From the NCBI GenBank assembly GCA_030696435.1, contig JAUYSF010000181.1, positions 1 through 8,516 of the forward strand: a stretch of 8,516 nucleotides of DNA. Direction: 5' to 3'. Source of the DNA: Desulfoprunum sp. Lineage in GTDB: Bacteria; Desulfobacterota; Desulfobulbia; Desulfobulbales; Desulfocapsaceae. This document shows, piece after piece, positions 6,318-8,516 of this stretch (the stretch's first letter is position 1; each line of letters opens with the position of its first letter). The position numbers and the translations under genes were made by a program. The notes below the pieces were generated by a model. That model did no database searches, was not told the origin of the DNA, and saw nothing but the letters and a program-made list of their open reading frames with translations.

Positions 6318-6363
6318 TTCTTTATCAACCGGCAGCAGATCAGGGCCTGGCAGATGCCGTGGT

Positions 6364-7281
6364 TTATTCCAGCAGCAGAGCGGTGCTCAGGTAGCGCTCG
6401 CCGGTATCCGGCAGGATGACCACGATGGTCTTACCGGCGTTTTCCGGGCGGCGGGCGACTTCTCTGGCCGCCCAGGCCGCAGCCCCGCTTGAGATACCGC
6501 AGAGGATGCCCTCCGTCAGAGCCAGTTCCCTGGCCGTGACGAAGGCGTCGTCATTCGATACAGTCATCACCTCGTCGATGATATCCCGGTTGAGGATGGC
6601 TGGCACAAAGCCGGCACCGATGCCCTGGATCTTGTGGGGACCGGGGCTGCCGCCGGACAGGACGGGCGAGTCCTGTGGTTCTACGGCAATGCTTTTCAGC
6701 CCCGGATTGCGGGCCTTCAAAACCTCCGAGACCCCGGTGATGGTGCCGCCGGTGCCGACGCCGGCCACGAAGATATCGATTTTCCCCTCGGTATCCCGCC
6801 AGATCTCCTCGGCAGTCGTGTGGCGGTGGGCCGCGGGATTGGCCGGATTGCTGAACTGATCCGGCATGAAGCTGTTCGGGGTTTCCCTTACCAGGCGCTC
6901 GGCTTCGGCGATGGCGCCCTTCATGCCCTGGGCTGCCGGGGTCAGCACCAGTTCGGCGCCGAGGTGTTTCAGCAGTTTTCGACGCTCGATGCTCATGCTC
7001 TCGGGCATGGTGAGGATCAGGCGGATCTTGCGGCTGGCGCAGACAAAGGCCAGGCCCAGGCCGGTGTTGCCGCTGGTCGGTTCGATGACGGTAGTGCCGG
7101 CGACGATCGAGCCGTCCGCAAGACCCGCCTCGATCATCGATACGGCGATGCGGCATTTGACACTGCCCATCGGGTTGCGCGACTCCTGTTTGCCGAGCAG
7201 GGTGGCGAGGCAGCCTGTCGCAAAATTCTCCAGAGACAGGAGCGGGGTGTTGCCGGTTGTTTCAGTGAGTTTTTGAGTCAT
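6364..7281 (-). CDS. cysK: Cysteine synthase A (O-acetylserine sulfhydrylase), PLP enzyme
   Basis: A 305-residue fold-type II PLP enzyme that makes L-cysteine from O-acetylserine and sulfide in the cytoplasm. [12 protein letters not shown] places the PLP lysine at K42. TSGNTG (69-74) is the substrate loop, GVGTGGT (174-180) holds the PLP phosphate, [15 protein letters not shown] (213-227) and GISSGAA (252-258) shape the active site, and [10 protein letters not shown] closes the fold. [13 protein letters not shown] and KIQGIGAGF match E. coli CysK closely, so it is CysK-type rather than CysM or cystathionine beta-synthase. It ends soon after YLSTALLLE, lacking about a dozen residues of the E. 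coli tail, which is common. The start at 7281 has GAGGA 5 nt upstream. It lies only 16 bp after cysE, so substrate production and use are co-transcribed. Confidence 0.95.
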   Translation of the reverse strand: MTQKLTETTGNTPLLSLENFATGCLATLLGKQESRNPMGSVKCRIAVSMIEAGLADGSIVAGTTVIEPTSGNTGLGLAFVCASRKIRLILTMPESMSIERRKLLKHLGAELVLTPAAQGMKGAIAEAERLVRETPNSFMPDQFSNPANPAAHRHTTAEEIWRDTEGKIDIFVAGVGTGGTITGVSEVLKARNPGLKSIAVEPQDSPVLSGGSPGPHKIQGIGAGFVPAILNRDIIDEVMTVSNDDAFVTARELALTEGILCGISSGAAAWAAREVARRPENAGKTIVVILPDTGERYLSTALLLE

Positions 7282-7297
7282 ATCGGTCCTCGTTGGC

Positions 7298-8275
7298 TTA
7301 CTTGGAGTTGGAGTAGATCAGCTCGGGCCGTTTGAGCAGGACCCTGGTGCCGGCCTCGACGCTCTCGGTGAGCCAGATATTGCCGCCGATCACCGCCCCG
7401 GCGCCAATGAGCGTATCGCCACCGAGGATAGTAGTGTTGGCGTAAATGATCACGTCATCCTCAATAGTGGGATGGCGCTTTTTGTGCCGCATCCGGACCC
7501 CGGCATCACGGGGCAGCGACAGAGCGCCCAGGGTCACGCCCTGGTAGAGCCGGACGTTTTTGCCGATGTTGGTGGTCTCACCGATGACCACTCCGGTGCC
7601 GTGGTCGATGAAAAAGCCCTCGCCGATGGTGGCGCCCGGATGGATATCGATACCGGTGAGGCTGTGGGCGTATTCCGTCATGATCCGCGGGATGATCGGC
7701 ACCCCGAGGCGGAACAGCTCATGGGCCAGGCGAAAGATTGAGATAGCCAAGAGACCGGGATAGCTAAAGATTACCTCGTCCGGACTGTCGGTGGCCGGAT
7801 CGCCGGCGAGTGCGGCCCGGATGTCGGTGGCCAGGATGGCCGTGACCTCGGGCAGGGCCTCGATAAAGGCCAGGGTCATCTCCTGGCTGCGCTCCTCGCA
7901 GTTGGTGCAGGGCAGGTTGTTGCGCCGGCAGTCGTGGCGAATGGCCATGGTGATCTGCTCAGTGACCTTTTCGTAGAGGTCGGTGGTCTCCTTGCCGATA
8001 TAGTATTCGAGATTGGCGGCGTGCAGGCGGGTCTTGGTGAAATAGCCGGGGAAGAGGATGCGCCTGGCCTGCTGGACGATCTCGATGATCTTTTCATGGG
8101 AAGGGATGGCCACTGGGCTGATATGCTCGAAACAATCCTTGGCGTGCCAGGAGTTGAGCAGACGCTTGACCACCGCCGGCACCTTATCGTGCTGGCTGCT
8201 GCTGCTCAGCTGGATATGCTCACAGAGGTCGGAGAGGGCTTTGATCGATGACTCGGGCTGCAGTTTTCGCGACAT
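7298..8275 (-). CDS. cysE: Serine O-acetyltransferase, long EpsC-like form
   Basis: This 325-residue enzyme transfers acetyl from acetyl-CoA to L-serine, giving O-acetylserine for the adjacent cysK. An alpha-helical N-terminal domain (about 1-195) precedes a left-handed beta-helix of hexapeptide repeats. [15 protein letters not shown] (212-226) and [23 protein letters not shown] (229-251) carry the catalytic histidine (H225, with H212 upstream), and [20 protein letters not shown] continues the coil. It is longer at the N-terminus than E. coli CysE (273 aa), as in plant-like or anaerobe forms. Two features stand out. One is the cysteine group C116, C123, C126 (CxxxxxxCxxC) in the helical domain. 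The other is a C-terminus ending SNSK rather than in the Ile that inserts into CysK in the classic cysteine synthase complex. Start: ATG 8275, with only a weak AAGG upstream. The gene lies 48 bp downstream of metW and may share its transcript. Confidence 0.93.
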   Translation of the reverse strand: MSRKLQPESSIKALSDLCEHIQLSSSSQHDKVPAVVKRLLNSWHAKDCFEHISPVAIPSHEKIIEIVQQARRILFPGYFTKTRLHAANLEYYIGKETTDLYEKVTEQITMAIRHDCRRNNLPCTNCEERSQEMTLAFIEALPEVTAILATDIRAALAGDPATDSPDEVIFSYPGLLAISIFRLAHELFRLGVPIIPRIMTEYAHSLTGIDIHPGATIGEGFFIDHGTGVVIGETTNIGKNVRLYQGVTLGALSLPRDAGVRMRHKKRHPTIEDDVIIYANTTILGGDTLIGAGAVIGGNIWLTESVEAGTRVLLKRPELIYSNSK

Positions 8276-8312
8276 GGGTTGTGTTGCCTTGTTTGAGGTG
8301 CTTGGGAGGCCG

Positions 8313-8323
8313 AAGGAGGTGAT
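8313..8323 (-). other. Anti-Shine-Dalgarno-like 11-mer between metW and cysE
   Basis: Directly after the metW stop codon the minus-strand transcript reads ATCACCTCCTT, identical to 11 nt of the conserved 3' end of 16S rRNA that carries the anti-Shine-Dalgarno. It could pair with Shine-Dalgarno sequences in cis or trans, or be chance. On the plus strand it is a perfect Shine-Dalgarno, but no credible gene starts after it there. Confidence 0.3.
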
Positions 8324-8516
8324 TCAATCTCTCTCCGGGGCTATCTTTTCAATAATAAAAATGCCGTAAGTGGCCCGGCAATTGCTGAGATATCTGACGA
8401 TTGTGCCGCTGCTGCTGGTCGTGTTGGTATTGATGGCGATCTCCCGGACGATCCGATAGCCGACGTCGCGGGCGAATCGGCGGAAATCGGCCAGGGTGAT
8501 GACCCGGATATTAGGC
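8324..8516 (-). CDS. metW: Methionine biosynthesis protein MetW, C-terminal end (partial)
   Basis: The last 63 codons of a gene entering from the right edge, ending at TGA 8326-8324. The translation reads PNIRVITLADFRRFARDVGY and later NCRATYGIFIIEK. This matches the end of MetW, a SAM-methyltransferase-fold protein whose C-terminus contains a TPNIxxxTxxDF segment and ends in a short beta strand with ATYGIF-like sequence. MetW usually partners MetX (homoserine O-acetyltransferase or succinyltransferase) in methionine synthesis, so metX is expected just outside the window. The SAM-binding motifs would be upstream and cannot be checked. Same strand as cysE, 48 bp ahead of it, so probably one transcript. 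Confidence 0.75.
   Translation of the reverse strand, partial: PNIRVITLADFRRFARDVGYRIVREIAINTNTTSSSGTIVRYLSNCRATYGIFIIEKIAPERD

Noticed and set aside
6304..6363. Possible terminator after cysK
   Set aside because: GGCA/TGCC segments are present near the cysK stop but the arms do not pair well and no T-run follows.
7144..7164. CysK has SVKCR instead of the common SVKDR next to the PLP lysine
   Set aside because: E. coli CysK also has SVKCR at this place, so it is normal for this branch and not a lesion.
8311..8369. Plus-strand gene start after the perfect AAGGAGGTGAT at 8313-8323
   Set aside because: The following frames close within about 15 codons and lie antisense to metW. The motif is more notable on the minus strand.

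Overview
The window looks like chromosome from a Gram-negative, probably anaerobic bacterium of the Desulfobacterota (Desulfobulbales-like) kind. I infer this from the style of the proteins: a KIGGTS-type aspartate kinase, a long serine acetyltransferase, and a MetW tail. The phosphoethanolamine-transferase-type membrane protein implies an outer envelope with lipid A or LPS. No 16S gene or other decisive marker is present, so the lineage is a moderate guess. I see no phage, transposon, CRISPR or tRNA/rRNA signal.

Layout. Positions 1-173 (minus) hold the start of what looks like an exported methionine sulfoxide reductase (MsrA), with an in-frame stop and a Ser in place of the catalytic Cys. 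It is divergent from a membrane-anchored alkaline-phosphatase-fold transferase (443-2095, plus). Two plausible sigma70-type promoters sit back to back between them. The transferase overlaps by 10 bp, tail to tail, with an EamA/DMT transporter (2086-3006, minus). A roughly 310-bp gap leads to a small gamma-glutamylcyclotransferase-fold protein (3318-3686, plus). This is followed by a clean bidirectional terminator (3717-3757).

From 3793 to the right edge everything is on the minus strand, transcribed right to left: metW (tail only), cysE, cysK, a LysR-type regulator, an aspartate kinase. cysE and cysK are separated by 16 bp and almost certainly form an operon that makes O-acetylserine and then cysteine. 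The LysR gene sits just downstream behind its own candidate promoter and may sense a cysteine precursor. The aspartate kinase supplies aspartyl phosphate for homoserine and methionine, where MetW also acts. The theme is therefore sulfur amino acids. The EamA transporter (possible cysteine/O-acetylserine export) and the cyclotransferase (gamma-glutamyl turnover) could fit that theme, but only by inference.

The most unusual points are: a LysR gene whose only sensible start is ATC behind a perfect AGGAGG; the doubly disabled MsrA start; an ectoine-type aspartate kinase in a cysteine locus; a CysE without the C-terminal Ile that normally docks CysK; and an 11-nt copy of the 16S anti-Shine-Dalgarno region directly after metW. 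I did not find a clearly new multi-gene system.
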